From positions 716,110-780,109 of the forward strand of contig JALJOM010000003.1 in the NCBI GenBank assembly GCA_024304885.1: a stretch of 64,000 bases of DNA, given 5' to 3'. Below are positions 24,767 to 34,159 of the stretch, one piece after another. Source of the stretch: Beijerinckiaceae bacterium. Its GTDB lineage: Bacteria > Pseudomonadota > Alphaproteobacteria > Rhizobiales > Beijerinckiaceae. Within the stretch, counting starts at the first letter, position 1; every line of letters starts with the position of its first letter. The notes beneath the pieces are model-generated. The model saw only the letters and a list, made by a program, of their open reading frames with translations, was not told the origin of the DNA and did not search any database. Made by a program: the position numbers and the translations under genes.

Positions 24767-26653
24767 ATGAACCGACTGTTGTCCTCGGTGTCCGTCCTCG
24801 CCGCGACGTTGACGCTCGCGCTCGGATCCGGCGCAAGTGCCAACGACAAGCTCGTCGCCTTGTCACAGCAAGACGAGAACTGGCCGATGGCCGGCAAGAA
24901 CTACAGCGCCAACAATTTCAGCCCGATGACCCAGATCGGCAAGGACAACGTGAAGCGGCTGCGCCCGGCGTGGACTTTCTCGACGGGCGTCTTGAGCGGC
25001 CACGAAGGCACGCCGCTCGTCGTCGAAGGCAAGATGTATGTCCATGCGCCTTTCCCGAACACGACCTTCGCGCTCGATCTCGATGACCCCGGGCATATCC
25101 TTTGGCAGCACAAGCCGAAGCAGAATCCGACCGCCCGTGCGGTCGCTTGCTGCGATGTGGTGAACCGCGGTCTCGCCTATTGGGACAGCGCCTATGTCCG
25201 AGGCGGGTCGGATACCGGCCCCTTGATCATCAAGACTCAGCTCGATGGGCATGTCGTCGCGCTGAACGCCAAAACGGGCGTGGAAGTTTGGAAGGTCGAG
25301 AACTCCGATATCAAGGTCGGTTCTACGCTGACCATCGCGCCCTATGTCATCAAGGACACCGTGCTCGTCGGCTCGTCCGGTGCCGAGCTCGGCGTGCGCG
25401 GCTACGTGACCGCCTACGACGTGCGCACCGGCGAGCAGAAATGGCGTGCCTATGCGACGGGTCCCGACGAGGACGTGAAGCTCGCCGCCGACTTCAACAA
25501 GGCCAATCCGCACTTCGGGCAAAAAGGTCTCGGCCTAGCGACCTGGGAAGGCGACGCCTGGAAGATCGGCGGTGGCACCAACTGGGGATGGTATGCCTTC
25601 GACCCGAGCACCAACCTGTTCTACTACGGATCGGGTAACCCGGCGCCTTGGAACGAGACCATGCGGCCCGGCGACAACAAGTGGACGATGACGATCTGGG
25701 GCCGGGACATCGATACCGGCGAAGCGAAATTCGGCTACCAGAAGACGCCCCATGACGAATGGGATTATGCCGGCGTCAATGTCATGATGCTGTCCGAGCA
25801 GAAGGACAAGACCGGCAAGCTCCGCAAGCTCCTGACCCATCCAGATCGAAACGGTATCGTCTATACGCTCGATCGAGAGAACGGCGATCTCGTCTCGGCC
25901 GACAAGCTCGACGACACCGTCAACTGGGTGAAGCAGGTCGACCTGAAGAGCGGGCTGCCGACACGTGATCCCGAATATGCGACGCGCATGGATCACATGG
26001 GGCGCGACATTTGCCCGTCCGCCATGGGATATCACAACCAGGGCCACGATTCCTACGATCCGGGCCGGCAGAGCTTCTTTCTCGGCATCAACCATATCTG
26101 CATGGACTGGGAGCCTTTCATGCTGCCCTATCGTGCCGGGCAGTTCTTCGTCGGTGCAACCCTCAACATGTATCCGGGACCGAAAGGCGACCGGCAGACC
26201 TACGAGGGCCTCGGGCAGATCAAGGCCTATAACTCGATCACCGGGAAATACAAATGGGAGGCGGCGGAACGCTTCGCCGTGTGGGGCGGGACGCTCGCGA
26301 CCGCAGGCGGGGTCGTCTTCTACGGCACGCTCGACGGGTTCATCAAGGCGCGTGACAGCGACTCCGGGGAGCTGCTGTGGAAGTTCAAGCTGCCGTCCGG
26401 GGTGATCGGGCATCCGATGACCTATTCGCACAAGGGCGTCCAATATGTCGCGATCTACTACGGTGTCGGCGGTTGGCCGGGTGTCGGGCTCGTCTTCGAC
26501 CTGAACGATCCGACGGCCGGCCTCGGCTCGGTGGGTGCGTTCAAGAAGCTTCAGAACTATACGCAGATGGGTGGCGGCGTCATGGTGTTCTCGCTCGACG
26601 GCAAGGGGCCCTACGACGATCCGAAGGTCGGCGAGTTCAAGCTCGGAGGCTGA
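24767..26653 (+). CDS. mxaF: PQQ-methanol dehydrogenase large subunit, calcium (MxaF) type
   Basis: The 628-aa periplasmic quinoprotein oxidises methanol to formaldehyde. It has a signal peptide ([20 protein letters not shown], then SGASA), the adjacent-Cys disulfide [11 protein letters not shown] over PQQ, Glu in [22 protein letters not shown] Trp, GSGNPAPWN Asn, and the catalytic Asp in [12 protein letters not shown]. Ala two residues after that Asp (DYA) is the calcium MxaF signature; lanthanide XoxF enzymes have Asp there. Repeating tryptophan-docking blades run throughout. It is followed by mxaJ, mxaG and mxaI as expected for MxaF. Two hairpins after the stop probably set its expression above the downstream genes. 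Confidence 0.98.
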   Translation: MNRLLSSVSVLAATLTLALGSGASANDKLVALSQQDENWPMAGKNYSANNFSPMTQIGKDNVKRLRPAWTFSTGVLSGHEGTPLVVEGKMYVHAPFPNTTFALDLDDPGHILWQHKPKQNPTARAVACCDVVNRGLAYWDSAYVRGGSDTGPLIIKTQLDGHVVALNAKTGVEVWKVENSDIKVGSTLTIAPYVIKDTVLVGSSGAELGVRGYVTAYDVRTGEQKWRAYATGPDEDVKLAADFNKANPHFGQKGLGLATWEGDAWKIGGGTNWGWYAFDPSTNLFYYGSGNPAPWNETMRPGDNKWTMTIWGRDIDTGEAKFGYQKTPHDEWDYAGVNVMMLSEQKDKTGKLRKLLTHPDRNGIVYTLDRENGDLVSADKLDDTVNWVKQVDLKSGLPTRDPEYATRMDHMGRDICPSAMGYHNQGHDSYDPGRQSFFLGINHICMDWEPFMLPYRAGQFFVGATLNMYPGPKGDRQTYEGLGQIKAYNSITGKYKWEAAERFAVWGGTLATAGGVVFYGTLDGFIKARDSDSGELLWKFKLPSGVIGHPMTYSHKGVQYVAIYYGVGGWPGVGLVFDLNDPTAGLGSVGAFKKLQNYTQMGGGVMVFSLDGKGPYDDPKVGEFKLGG

Positions 26654-26660
26654 ACGGCTG

Positions 26661-26730
26661 AAGGCTCTTCTCCCCTCCGGCGGAGCCTTCTGCCTCGGCG
26701 CCGGCAGCGTCCATCACGGATGCTGCCGGC
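26661..26730 (+). terminator. Two consecutive hairpins between mxaF and mxaJ
   Basis: Hairpin 1 pairs AAGGCTC (26661-26667) with GAGCCTT (26683-26689). Hairpin 2 pairs GCCGGCAGC (26700-26708) with GCTGCCGGC (26722-26730), extended by G-U and TCC/GGA to about 13 bp around ATCAC, followed by ATCTTT. They probably attenuate read-through or protect the mxaF message 3' end, giving much more MxaF than the accessory proteins. Confidence 0.65.
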
Positions 26731-26756
26731 ATCTTTGGAAAACGAAAGGCCGATCC

Positions 26757-27635
26757 ATGACCTATCGACCCTCTCCTCGCGTCGTCGGCTGCTTCGAGGC
26801 TGCATTGATTTCGATCGTGTGCGTCGGCACGGCCTATACCGCGCTTGCGGTCGAGCCCGGCCCGGATGCCACGCCGAAGCAAGAGCTGCGAATCTGCGCC
26901 TCGGAGGTCGAAGCGCCGTTTTCGCAGAAGGACGCCAAAGGATTCGAGAACACGATCGCGATCGCCCTCGCCGAAGCCATGGGCCGTAAGGCGACATTCG
27001 TCTGGTCGCCGAAACCTGCGATCTACCAGGTTCGCGACCAGCTCGACAAGAAGCTCTGCGACGTCGTGATGGGTGTGGACACGGACGACGAGCGGCTGCT
27101 CACGTCAAAGCCGTACTATCGGAGCTCCTATGTCCTGATCACACGTGCGGACCGAAACATCACGGCGTCGGAATGGACCGATCCTCAAATCAAGGCACTG
27201 TCCACTTTCGCCGTCCGGTTCTTCTCTCCGGGCGAGACCATCGTGAAGCGGCTCGGCAAGTGGGAGGACAACATGGCCTACCTCTACTCGCTGATCAACT
27301 TCAAGTCGCCGCGAAACCAATATGTCCAGATCCCGGGGGACAGGCTGGTGAGCGAGGTTGCGAATGGGCAGGCCGATGTCGGGATCGCTTTCGCGCCCGA
27401 GATCGCCCGCTACGTGAAGGCCTCGTCGACGCCCTTGCGCATGACGACCATGACCAGCACGGTCGAACGTGCGGACGGCGCCGTCCTGCCGGTGCATTTC
27501 GACCAATCGGTCGGGGTACGCAAGGACTCCCCGATGCTCCTCGCCGAGATCGATGCGGCCATTCTCGCGCTGCATCCGCGCATCGCCCGGATCCTCGAGG
27601 ACGAAGGCATCCCCGTCCTCGCTCCGAATACCTGA
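26757..27635 (+). CDS. mxaJ: MxaJ, methanol dehydrogenase-associated periplasmic protein
   Basis: The 292-aa product resembles periplasmic solute-binding proteins (SBP_bac_3 type) and carries a signal sequence (MTYRPSPRVVGCFEAALISI, then VCVGTAYTALA). The mature part opens ELRICASEVEAPFSQKDAKG, followed by ENTIAIALAEAMGR and DVVMGVDTDDERLLTSKPYY, the typical MxaJ segments. MxaJ is thought to assist maturation or assembly of the MxaFI enzyme; the exact role is not settled. It is located between mxaF and mxaG, as in other methylotrophs. Confidence 0.95.
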   Translation: MTYRPSPRVVGCFEAALISIVCVGTAYTALAVEPGPDATPKQELRICASEVEAPFSQKDAKGFENTIAIALAEAMGRKATFVWSPKPAIYQVRDQLDKKLCDVVMGVDTDDERLLTSKPYYRSSYVLITRADRNITASEWTDPQIKALSTFAVRFFSPGETIVKRLGKWEDNMAYLYSLINFKSPRNQYVQIPGDRLVSEVANGQADVGIAFAPEIARYVKASSTPLRMTTMTSTVERADGAVLPVHFDQSVGVRKDSPMLLAEIDAAILALHPRIARILEDEGIPVLAPNT

Positions 27636-27683
27636 AGCACAGCTTCGAGACTGCCCGGCGCGGCACTCCCGACGAAAGGTCCT

Positions 27684-28256
27684 ATGAAACATCGTGTCAG
27701 CAGAGCGATCGCCGCCGCCGTCCTGGCGTCCGGCGTGGTCCACGCCGCCAAGGCGACACTCGTCTTCACCAGCACCATCACCGGAGCCCCGTTGGATCTT
27801 TCCGAGGCCATGCCCGAGGGGCGCGACACCACGGCGGTCAAGACCTTTCTCGACACCGCCGTCAACATCTACAACGAGAACGCATCCTGCCTGCCGAAGG
27901 CCAAGGACCTCTATCTTTCGATGTGCTCGGGCTGCCATGGCCATCATGCCGAGGGCAAGATCGGCCCGGGGCTCAACGACAGCTACTGGACCTATCCGAA
28001 GAACGCGACCGATCAAGGTCTCTTCGAGACGATCTTCGGCGGCGCCCAGGGGCAGATGGGGCCGATGTATGGCGCCCTGACGCTCGACGACATGCTTCTC
28101 GTCATGGCCTGGGTGCGGCACGTCTACAAAGAGAATCCAGCAGACGCGACTTGGCTGACGGAGGCGCAACGCAAGGCCTTCGAGCCGTTCGACGAACATA
28201 ACGATCCGACGCCCCCGCTCGAGAAGGCGGGCCCATGCAAGGCGACGGCGGGCTGA
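27684..28256 (+). CDS. mxaG: Cytochrome cL, electron acceptor of methanol dehydrogenase
   Basis: The 190-aa periplasmic class I c-type cytochrome has a signal peptide ([20 protein letters not shown], then AA) and one haem site, [12 protein letters not shown] (CSGCH). The probable Met axial ligand lies in the [17 protein letters not shown] region. It takes electrons from PQQH2 in MxaF and passes them to a class I cytochrome c and on to the oxidase. The intermediate block [18 protein letters not shown] before the haem site is typical of cytochrome cL. Confidence 0.96.
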   Translation: MKHRVSRAIAAAVLASGVVHAAKATLVFTSTITGAPLDLSEAMPEGRDTTAVKTFLDTAVNIYNENASCLPKAKDLYLSMCSGCHGHHAEGKIGPGLNDSYWTYPKNATDQGLFETIFGGAQGQMGPMYGALTLDDMLLVMAWVRHVYKENPADATWLTEAQRKAFEPFDEHNDPTPPLEKAGPCKATAG

Positions 28257-28287
28257 TTGTCGCCTCCGCCGCAACAAGGAGAAGGAA

Positions 28288-28593
28288 ATGCGCTTGCTCG
28301 ACGACAACAAGCCTGCGGTTCTCGTGGCGGCCGTGGCTTTCACGGTCCTCGGATCGGTGGGGGCAGTGGCGTATGACGGAACCGTCTGCAAAGCGGCCGG
28401 CAATTGCTGGGAGCCGAAGCCCGGCTATCCGGAAATGGTCGCAGGAAGCAAGTACGACCCGAAGCACGATCCCAAGGAGATCGGCAAGCAAGCGGCGTCC
28501 ATCCGCGGGATGGAGGAGCGAAACCGCAAGAGGGTCGAGCATTTCAAGAAGACCGGGCAGTTCATCTACGACGTGGGCAAGATCCCGAATTGA
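28288..28593 (+). CDS. mxaI: Methanol dehydrogenase small (beta) subunit
   Basis: The 101-aa product has a signal sequence (about 28 residues, PAVLVAAVAFTVLGSVGAVA) and a mature chain of about 8 kDa: YDGTVCKAAGNCWEPKPGYP, then EMVAGSKYDPKHDPKEI and a long Lys/Glu-rich helix ending FIYDVGKIPN. The two Cys (VCKAAGNC) form the conserved disulfide. The beta chain wraps the MxaF propeller in the alpha2beta2 enzyme. AAGGAGAAGGAA just before the ATG is a strong ribosome binding site. Its presence confirms that the large subunit is MxaF and not XoxF. Confidence 0.97.
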   Translation: MRLLDDNKPAVLVAAVAFTVLGSVGAVAYDGTVCKAAGNCWEPKPGYPEMVAGSKYDPKHDPKEIGKQAASIRGMEERNRKRVEHFKKTGQFIYDVGKIPN

Positions 28594-28677
28594 TCGCGAT
28601 CGTCCTGGTCCCGCCGGGACTACTTGCACGCGTGGCACCCGTGTCGGGTCTGGAGAAGCCCGGCCGGGAGCGATCCG

Positions 28678-29709
28678 ATGAAGATCATGCCCGACAATGA
28701 CGCGACCCTCGCCGATTGGCGTGGGCGCGCACTCGAGCTCGAGCACGAGATCGGTAAGGTCGTGCTCGGGCAGGAGCGAGCGGTCCGCCTCGTGACGATC
28801 GCCGTCTTCGCTCGGGGACATGTTCTGCTCGAGGGCGACGTCGGCGTCGGCAAGACCACGCTCTTGCAGGCCATGGCGCGCGCGATCGGTGGTGCCTTCG
28901 CCCGCATAGAGGGAACGATCGATCTCATGCCGGCGGACCTCGTCTATGACGCAAGGATCGGCGAGGACGGGCGCCCACGGGTCGATCCGGGTCCCTTGCT
29001 GCGGCACGGGAAGGAGCTGACGGTCTTCTTCTTCAACGAGATCAATCGAGCCCGGCCGCAGCTGCATTCCATGCTCTTGCGTGTGATGTCGGAGGGCTCG
29101 GTTGCAGCCTTCGGACGCGAGTTCCAGTTTCCCTATCTCCAGGTCTTCGCCGACCGCAACCGCGTCGAGCGGGAGGAGACCTTCGAATTGCCCGCGGCCG
29201 CCCGGGACCGGTTCTTCATGGAGGTCCAGGTCACGACACCACAAGACGACAGGTTGCGGCGCAGCTTGATCTTCGATCCCCGCTTCCACGACACGGTGTC
29301 GCTCGTGCGCGAGGTCCGCGAGGCCGTGGTCGATCACACGGCTCTCGGCAGTATCGCCAAGACCATCCAGCATTCGATTCACGCCAGCGACGCGATCGAG
29401 GCCTACACCACACGATTGTGGGATGCCGTACGGTTTCCCGAACGCAACGGGATCTCGGTCGAGGGCGTCGCTATGGATCGTCTCGTCAAAGGGGGGGCGA
29501 GCCCGCGCGGCATGTCCTACCTCGTGCGGGCCGCCCGCGTGCGGGCCTGGCTCGAAGGTCGCGACATGGTCGTCCCCGAGGACTTGCGTGCGGTCTTCCC
29601 GGAGGTCATGGCGCATCGGATCTTCTTCGACGCGGTCTACGAGCTGCGCCGCGATACGATTGCCGCGAGCCTCTGCCGGGCGGCCTTCGAGAGCGTACCG
29701 GCGCCATGA
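28678..29709 (+). CDS. mxaR: MxaR, MoxR-type AAA+ ATPase
   Basis: The 343-aa MoxR-family ATPase has Walker A VLLEGDVGVGKTTLLQAMAR, the Walker B-like strand TVFFFNEINRARPQLHSMLL, sensor-1 ADRNRVEREETFELPAAARD, and a C-terminal lid domain. MoxR ATPases work with VWA-domain proteins, here MxaS, MxaC and MxaL, as chaperones; in Methylobacterium this set is needed to make active, calcium-loaded methanol dehydrogenase. It overlaps the next gene by ATGA. An in-frame start further upstream is rejected, since homology begins at MKIMPDND. Confidence 0.93.
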   Translation: MKIMPDNDATLADWRGRALELEHEIGKVVLGQERAVRLVTIAVFARGHVLLEGDVGVGKTTLLQAMARAIGGAFARIEGTIDLMPADLVYDARIGEDGRPRVDPGPLLRHGKELTVFFFNEINRARPQLHSMLLRVMSEGSVAAFGREFQFPYLQVFADRNRVEREETFELPAAARDRFFMEVQVTTPQDDRLRRSLIFDPRFHDTVSLVREVREAVVDHTALGSIAKTIQHSIHASDAIEAYTTRLWDAVRFPERNGISVEGVAMDRLVKGGASPRGMSYLVRAARVRAWLEGRDMVVPEDLRAVFPEVMAHRIFFDAVYELRRDTIAASLCRAAFESVPAP

Positions 29710-30563
29710 AAGGTTCCGAGGCGTCGCTCGACACGCTGCCTTATCGGTTGCGACTCCGTCCTCGGAGCGGGCCGCCCGGAGCCCATCGGGGCCGCGGCGA
29801 ATGGGCAGAAGGCGAGTTCCTTCGCCGCGTGCCCTTGCTCGGCCAGTTCGATCCGCGCCGCATCGACCTCCTCGCTTCGTTCCGAGATCCCTTCGGCGGA
29901 TTGCATGCGAGAACCTTCGAGCCGCGTCGCGCCGTCCCCGTCCTCCTGGTCGCCGATGTCTCGGCCTCGATGGGGTTCGGTGGTCGCATGTCCGGCATCG
30001 CGCGGCTTGCGCGATTGGCGCACCTGCTCGCGGCCTCGGCCTATGCGAGCGGTGATAGCTTCGGCCTCGTCTGCGCCGATTCGGACATCCGGGAAGATCT
30101 GCTCGTGCCTCCCGCGCGCAGGCGAGGTCTCGCGGACGAGGTCCACGCCCGAATTCTCGCTATGGTCCCGCGGGGTGATGCACGCGGCCTCGCAAAGGCA
30201 GCTGCTCTACTGCCGCAGCGGCCGTCGTTCGTGTTCCTGGTCTCCGACTTCCTGATGCCGCTCGTCGATGTCGCGGCGATCCTGGACGGTCTTTGGCGTC
30301 ACGAGGTCGTGCCGATCGTCGTGCGCGACAAGGTGACGGAGGGCGAGCTCCCGGGTTTCGGCCTCGTCACGGTTCGGGATCTCGAAACCGGACAGGAGCG
30401 GCTGCTTCTGCTTCGGCGTTCGTTGCGCGAGGCCTGGCAGCGCGTGGCGGACAAGCGGCTTTCGGACCTCGAGCGAGTGTTCGCCGAGCACGGCCGGCGT
30501 GCTTTCCATCTCGTCGACGAGCTCGATGTCGAAGCTCTCGCCGATTTCCTCCTCGCGGCATGA
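29706..30563 (+). CDS. mxaS: MxaS, DUF58/VWA-like methanol dehydrogenase maturation protein
   Basis: The 285-aa DUF58-type protein has the metal-binding VWA motif VPVLLVADVSASMGFGGRMS (DxSxS, about residues 81-90) preceded by the DUF58 marker FRDPFGGLHARTFEPRR. It is predicted to act with the MxaR ATPase in enzyme maturation. It lacks a signal peptide and a clear membrane helix, so it is probably cytoplasmic or peripheral. Both its start and stop overlap neighbours by four bases (ATGA), so translation is tightly coupled. Confidence 0.9.
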   Translation: MKGSEASLDTLPYRLRLRPRSGPPGAHRGRGEWAEGEFLRRVPLLGQFDPRRIDLLASFRDPFGGLHARTFEPRRAVPVLLVADVSASMGFGGRMSGIARLARLAHLLAASAYASGDSFGLVCADSDIREDLLVPPARRRGLADEVHARILAMVPRGDARGLAKAAALLPQRPSFVFLVSDFLMPLVDVAAILDGLWRHEVVPIVVRDKVTEGELPGFGLVTVRDLETGQERLLLLRRSLREAWQRVADKRLSDLERVFAEHGRRAFHLVDELDVEALADFLLAA

Positions 30564-31480
30564 CCGACATGTGGGTGCCTCCTCGCCTATCGGCATCCGT
30601 TGCTCTGCTGCTCGCTGCGAATGGTGTGCAGGCAGAGGGCGAGGTCACCCTCCACACGCCACGTGGCTTCGGGTACTTCATCGGCGACAGTTTCGCCCAC
30701 GAGGCGATCATCGAGCTCGATCCCGCCGCGAGCTTGGATCCTGCATCGCTCCCCCGACCGGGCCCGCTCACCTATTGGCTCGAGCTCACCGACAGCACGC
30801 TCGAGGATCTCGGAGCGGACGCTATGGCCCGACGCTACCGGCTTCGTCTCCGCTACCAGACTTTCTATGCGCCGCTCGAGCCTCGGATGCTCGCGACACC
30901 GGGGCTCTCCTTGGCGGTGCTCGACGGGGACCGAAGGTCGAGCGTCCAGGTTCCCGGCTGGTCCTTCCTGATGTCTCCGCTCCGCGAGATCGTCTCGACG
31001 CGAGCCGGCGCATCGCTCGCGCTCCGACCGGACGTGACGCGCGGCGCCCACGACCTCACGATGGCGCACCGCGTTGCTGCGGCCTCGGCGGTGGTGGCCT
31101 CTGCCGCGCTCCTCGCCCTGGCATGGGTGCGAGGATGGGGCTTCGGTCGACGGCATCGTCCCTTCGCTGCCGCTGCCCGCGAGGTGGCACGTCGGCTTGC
31201 CGCGACGCAGGGGCCGGAGGGCTATCTCGCCTCACTCCTCGTCCTCCATCGTGCGTTCGACGTCGCCGCGGGACGCCGGCTGCTGGCAGACGACGTCGCG
31301 AGCTTCCTCGACTCGAGGCCGGGATTGCGGGGCATCGCTCGCGAGACATCCGAGTTCTTCGAGGCCTCGCGTCAGGCGTTCTTCGGTGCGGGAGCCGAGC
31401 CCGCGAGTGCCGTGCTCTCTCGTCGGGATCTCGCTGCCTTCGCGAGGCGACTCGCCAAGCTGGAAAGGGCCGGCGCATGA
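30560..31480 (+). CDS. mxaA: MxaA, methanol dehydrogenase calcium-insertion accessory protein
   Basis: The 306-aa product has an N-terminal signal sequence (PRLSASVALLLAANGVQA), a periplasmic beta domain (GYFIGDSFAHEAIIELDPAA and following), one membrane helix at about residues 173-193 (AAASAVVASAALLALAWVRG), and a cytoplasmic helical tail (SLLVLHRAFDVAAGRRLLAD). MxaA, MxaK and MxaL mutants of Methylobacterium make an enzyme lacking calcium, so this protein is placed in metal insertion. The ATGA overlaps on both sides fit the operon. Confidence 0.88.
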   Translation: MTDMWVPPRLSASVALLLAANGVQAEGEVTLHTPRGFGYFIGDSFAHEAIIELDPAASLDPASLPRPGPLTYWLELTDSTLEDLGADAMARRYRLRLRYQTFYAPLEPRMLATPGLSLAVLDGDRRSSVQVPGWSFLMSPLREIVSTRAGASLALRPDVTRGAHDLTMAHRVAAASAVVASAALLALAWVRGWGFGRRHRPFAAAAREVARRLAATQGPEGYLASLLVLHRAFDVAAGRRLLADDVASFLDSRPGLRGIARETSEFFEASRQAFFGAGAEPASAVLSRRDLAAFARRLAKLERAGA

Positions 31481-32529
31481 ACCTCGGCGTCGAGCATCCC
31501 GCCGTGCTGTGGTTCCTCGCCCTCGCAGCCTTGCCTCTCTTCGCGGGCATCTTCCGGCGCCAAGGCCTGCCGTCGCTCCTGCCGGTGCCGGGCGACGTGC
31601 TGTCGGCGATGGTCGTGGCGGCTCTTCGCAGCCTCGGTGTGGTTGCGATTGCCGGGACGGTGCTCGGTCTTTCCGGTCTCCATCGGCGCGAGCACTCCGT
31701 CCCCCGCGAAGGCTTCGGCACCCATCTCGTCCTGCTGCTCGACCGTTCGGCGAGCATGAACGACACTTTCGCGGGCCGCGTCCCCGGCAGGGCCCGAGAA
31801 ACCGAGGAAGAGTCGAAATCTGCTGCGGCGAAGCGGCTCTTGACGGAATTCGTGGCCGGTCGGCCGCACGACCGGATCGCCGTCGCCGCCTTCTCCACCT
31901 CTCCTCTGTTGGTTCTGCCGATGACCGATCGTATCGAGGCGGTCGAGGCTGCGATCGCCGCGATCGACCGGCCGGGGCTCGCCTACACGGATGTCGGCCG
32001 CGGCCTCGCGCTCGCCATGTCATTGTTCGACGATGCCACGCTCGGCACGTCGCGGGCCTTGCTCCTCGTCTCGGACGGAGCGGCGGTGATTGACCACCGG
32101 GTCCAGGACGCCCTGCGAGATCTGATCCGGCGCCTGCCGGTTCATCTCTATTGGCTCTACCTCCGTTCGGCCGGTTCGCCGGGGATCCTCGAGCCCTCGG
32201 GCGGCCAGAGCGAGCGCACACCGCAGGCCGATCCGGAGCGACATCTGCATGTGTTCCTGGCGAGCCTCGGGGTCCCCTATCGAGCCTTCGAGGCAACGAG
32301 CCCCGGCGCCGTAAAGGACGCGGTCGCCGAGATCGATCGCCTGGAGACGCGGCCGCTCCGATATCTCGAGCAGGTCCCGCGCCGCGATGTCTCGCGGCAC
32401 GCCTATGGGGTTGCCTGCGCCGCGACCGGCCTCCTCCTTCTCGCGAAGCTGCTCGAGCGGGATCTCGCGTCGAGATCCGACCCGATCGCCCGGCAGGGGT
32501 CTCGAAGCAGGAGGCCCAGCCCGGCATGA
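31477..32529 (+). CDS. mxaC: MxaC, membrane VWA-domain maturation protein
   Basis: The 350-aa product has two N-terminal membrane helices (AVLWFLALAALPLFAGIF; VVAALRSLGVVAIAGTVLGL), a VWA domain with MIDAS motif HLVLLLDRSASMNDTF (about residue 90), TDVGRGLALAMSLF (MIDAS Thr) and ALLLVSDGAAVID (MIDAS Asp). A final helix follows near residue 310 (YGVACAATGLLLLAKLLE). It is the batA-like partner of the MxaR ATPase in methanol dehydrogenase maturation. ATGA overlaps join it to mxaA and mxaK. Confidence 0.9.
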   Translation: MNLGVEHPAVLWFLALAALPLFAGIFRRQGLPSLLPVPGDVLSAMVVAALRSLGVVAIAGTVLGLSGLHRREHSVPREGFGTHLVLLLDRSASMNDTFAGRVPGRARETEEESKSAAAKRLLTEFVAGRPHDRIAVAAFSTSPLLVLPMTDRIEAVEAAIAAIDRPGLAYTDVGRGLALAMSLFDDATLGTSRALLLVSDGAAVIDHRVQDALRDLIRRLPVHLYWLYLRSAGSPGILEPSGGQSERTPQADPERHLHVFLASLGVPYRAFEATSPGAVKDAVAEIDRLETRPLRYLEQVPRRDVSRHAYGVACAATGLLLLAKLLERDLASRSDPIARQGSRSRRPSPA

Positions 32530-33128
32530 GCGGCATCAGGACACGTCTCTCGAACCTCGCCGGTCCGTCCGCGCACGAGCGTCCTGCAACCGTCGTGCTC
32601 GCCCTCGTCGTCGTGGCGTCCTCGGCGATCCTCGGTATCGCCGCCACGCGACTGTGGCTCCAAACGATGGAAAACACGAAGATCGATCGGCTCGCGGCGG
32701 GAGACGACGTGCCGGTCGCGGAGACGTCCGGCTCGCGCTTGCTCTTCGCGCGTGCCGTCTTCTTGCTGGAACGCGACCGCATCGACGAGGCACAGGCGCT
32801 CGTCTCCCGCATCGCCGAGACGGGCGAGAGCGACCTCGCTGGAGCGGCACTCTACGATCTCGCCAATGCACGGTTGCGTCTCGCGCTCCACCATCTCGAG
32901 TCGAACGAGATCGATCCCGCGATTCCACAAGTCCGTCTCGCGAAGGACGCCTACAGGCGGGCTCTGGTCCTCGATCCGGGATTTTGGGACGCCAAGTACA
33001 ACCTCGATATCGCGATGCGCCTCGTGCGCGACTTTCCGCAGCTCGGCTCCGAGGCCGAGGAGCCTCCCGCCGACGCGAAGAAACGTCCTTGGACCGACCT
33101 GCCAGGACTCCCGAAGGGATTGCCATGA
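32526..33128 (+). CDS. mxaK: MxaK, methanol dehydrogenase maturation protein with TPR-like helices
   Basis: The 200-aa product has an N-terminal membrane helix (ATVVLALVVVASSAILGIAA) and a helical periplasmic part (RLLFARAVFLLERDRIDEAQ, then LYDLANARLRLALHHLESNE and AKDAYRRALVLDPGFWDAKY) that reads like tetratricopeptide repeats. It is assigned by operon position between mxaC and mxaL and by its architecture; mxaK is needed for calcium insertion in Methylobacterium. It overlaps both neighbours by ATGA. Confidence 0.88.
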   Translation: MSGIRTRLSNLAGPSAHERPATVVLALVVVASSAILGIAATRLWLQTMENTKIDRLAAGDDVPVAETSGSRLLFARAVFLLERDRIDEAQALVSRIAETGESDLAGAALYDLANARLRLALHHLESNEIDPAIPQVRLAKDAYRRALVLDPGFWDAKYNLDIAMRLVRDFPQLGSEAEEPPADAKKRPWTDLPGLPKGLP

Positions 33129-34159
33129 GCCGTCTCGCCGGATGGAGAGGAACCTGTCGGGATCCAGGCGCCCTCTGCCTCGGCGGCGCTTTTCTCTGCC
33201 TTTTCGTCGCGGCTCTCGCGCCGCATCTCGTGATGCGACGCTCGGCCTACGATCTGCTGGCCGCGGTCGACATCACCGGCAGCATGAACGCGCGGGACTA
33301 CACGATCGACGGGAAGCCGGCATCCCGCCTCGAGAAGGTCGAGCGCGTGCTTCGGGACCTCCTCGCACGCCTGCCTTGCGGCTCACGCATGGGTCTTGCG
33401 GTATTCACCGAGCGCCGGACGTTCCTTCTGTTCGAGCCCGTGGATGTTTGCCGCGCCTTTGCTGCGCTCGACGGAGCCCTGCGGGCGCTCGACTGGCGCA
33501 TGGCCTGGGAGGGCGACAGCCGTGTCGCCGCGGGCGTCTATTCCGCTGTGGATCTCGCCGCGGATCTCGGCGCGGGTCTCGTCTTCCTGACCGACGGGCA
33601 AGAGGCTCCGCCGCTTCCACACAGCGGGCCGCCGCCGTTCGAGGGCAAGGCCAAAGACGTCCGAGGGGTCATCGTCGGCGTCGGCGGCACCACCCCCGTT
33701 CCCATCCCGAAATTCGATGCGAACGGGCGTGAGATCGGTTTCTGGGCAATGACGGACGTACCGCAGGAAAATCGGTTCGGACCGCCGCCTCGAGATGCCG
33801 AGCTACGCGAAGGCTACCACCCACGTAACGCACCTTTCGGCGCCGGTGCGGCAGCGGGAAACGAGCATCTCACCTCCTTGCGGGAGGATCATTTGCGTGC
33901 CCTCGCGGCAACGACGGGCCTCGCCTACGCGCCTTTGCAGGAAGCGCAAGGTCTCGCCGAGGCATTGATGCGGGAGGCCACGCCGCGGCCTGTCGTGGCG
34001 CCGCTCGATCCGGCGCCGGTGCCGGCCGCGCTCGCCCTCATTCTGCTTGTTGTCCTTTTCGGCCTGTTGCCCTTGCTCCACGGCCGCCCCGACCTTCTCA
34101 CCCACAAGCCGAGGATGTTCTCTCGATGTCGCGACAGGCCTTCATCGCCGCTGTGCTAA
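33125..34159 (+). CDS. mxaL: MxaL, VWA-domain maturation protein
   Basis: The 344-aa product has an N-terminal membrane helix (ALCLGGAFLCLFVAALAPHL), a VWA domain with MIDAS DITGSMNARD (about residues 49-58), where Thr replaces the first Ser, and GLVFLTDGQEAPPLP as the MIDAS Asp segment. A C-terminal helix follows (LALILLVVLFGLLPLLHG). It is part of the calcium-insertion set mxaA/K/L. Its 3' end overlaps the mxaD start by 34 bp, a longer overlap than the 4-bp ones elsewhere in the operon. Confidence 0.9.
   Translation: MSRLAGWRGTCRDPGALCLGGAFLCLFVAALAPHLVMRRSAYDLLAAVDITGSMNARDYTIDGKPASRLEKVERVLRDLLARLPCGSRMGLAVFTERRTFLLFEPVDVCRAFAALDGALRALDWRMAWEGDSRVAAGVYSAVDLAADLGAGLVFLTDGQEAPPLPHSGPPPFEGKAKDVRGVIVGVGGTTPVPIPKFDANGREIGFWAMTDVPQENRFGPPPRDAELREGYHPRNAPFGAGAAAGNEHLTSLREDHLRALAATTGLAYAPLQEAQGLAEALMREATPRPVVAPLDPAPVPAALALILLVVLFGLLPLLHGRPDLLTHKPRMFSRCRDRPSSPLC

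Noticed and set aside
24767-26653. Lanthanide-dependent XoxF identity for the methanol dehydrogenase
   Set aside because: The residue two after the catalytic Asp is Ala (WDYAGVN), and mxaJ, mxaG and mxaI follow; XoxF would have Asp there and lack mxaI.
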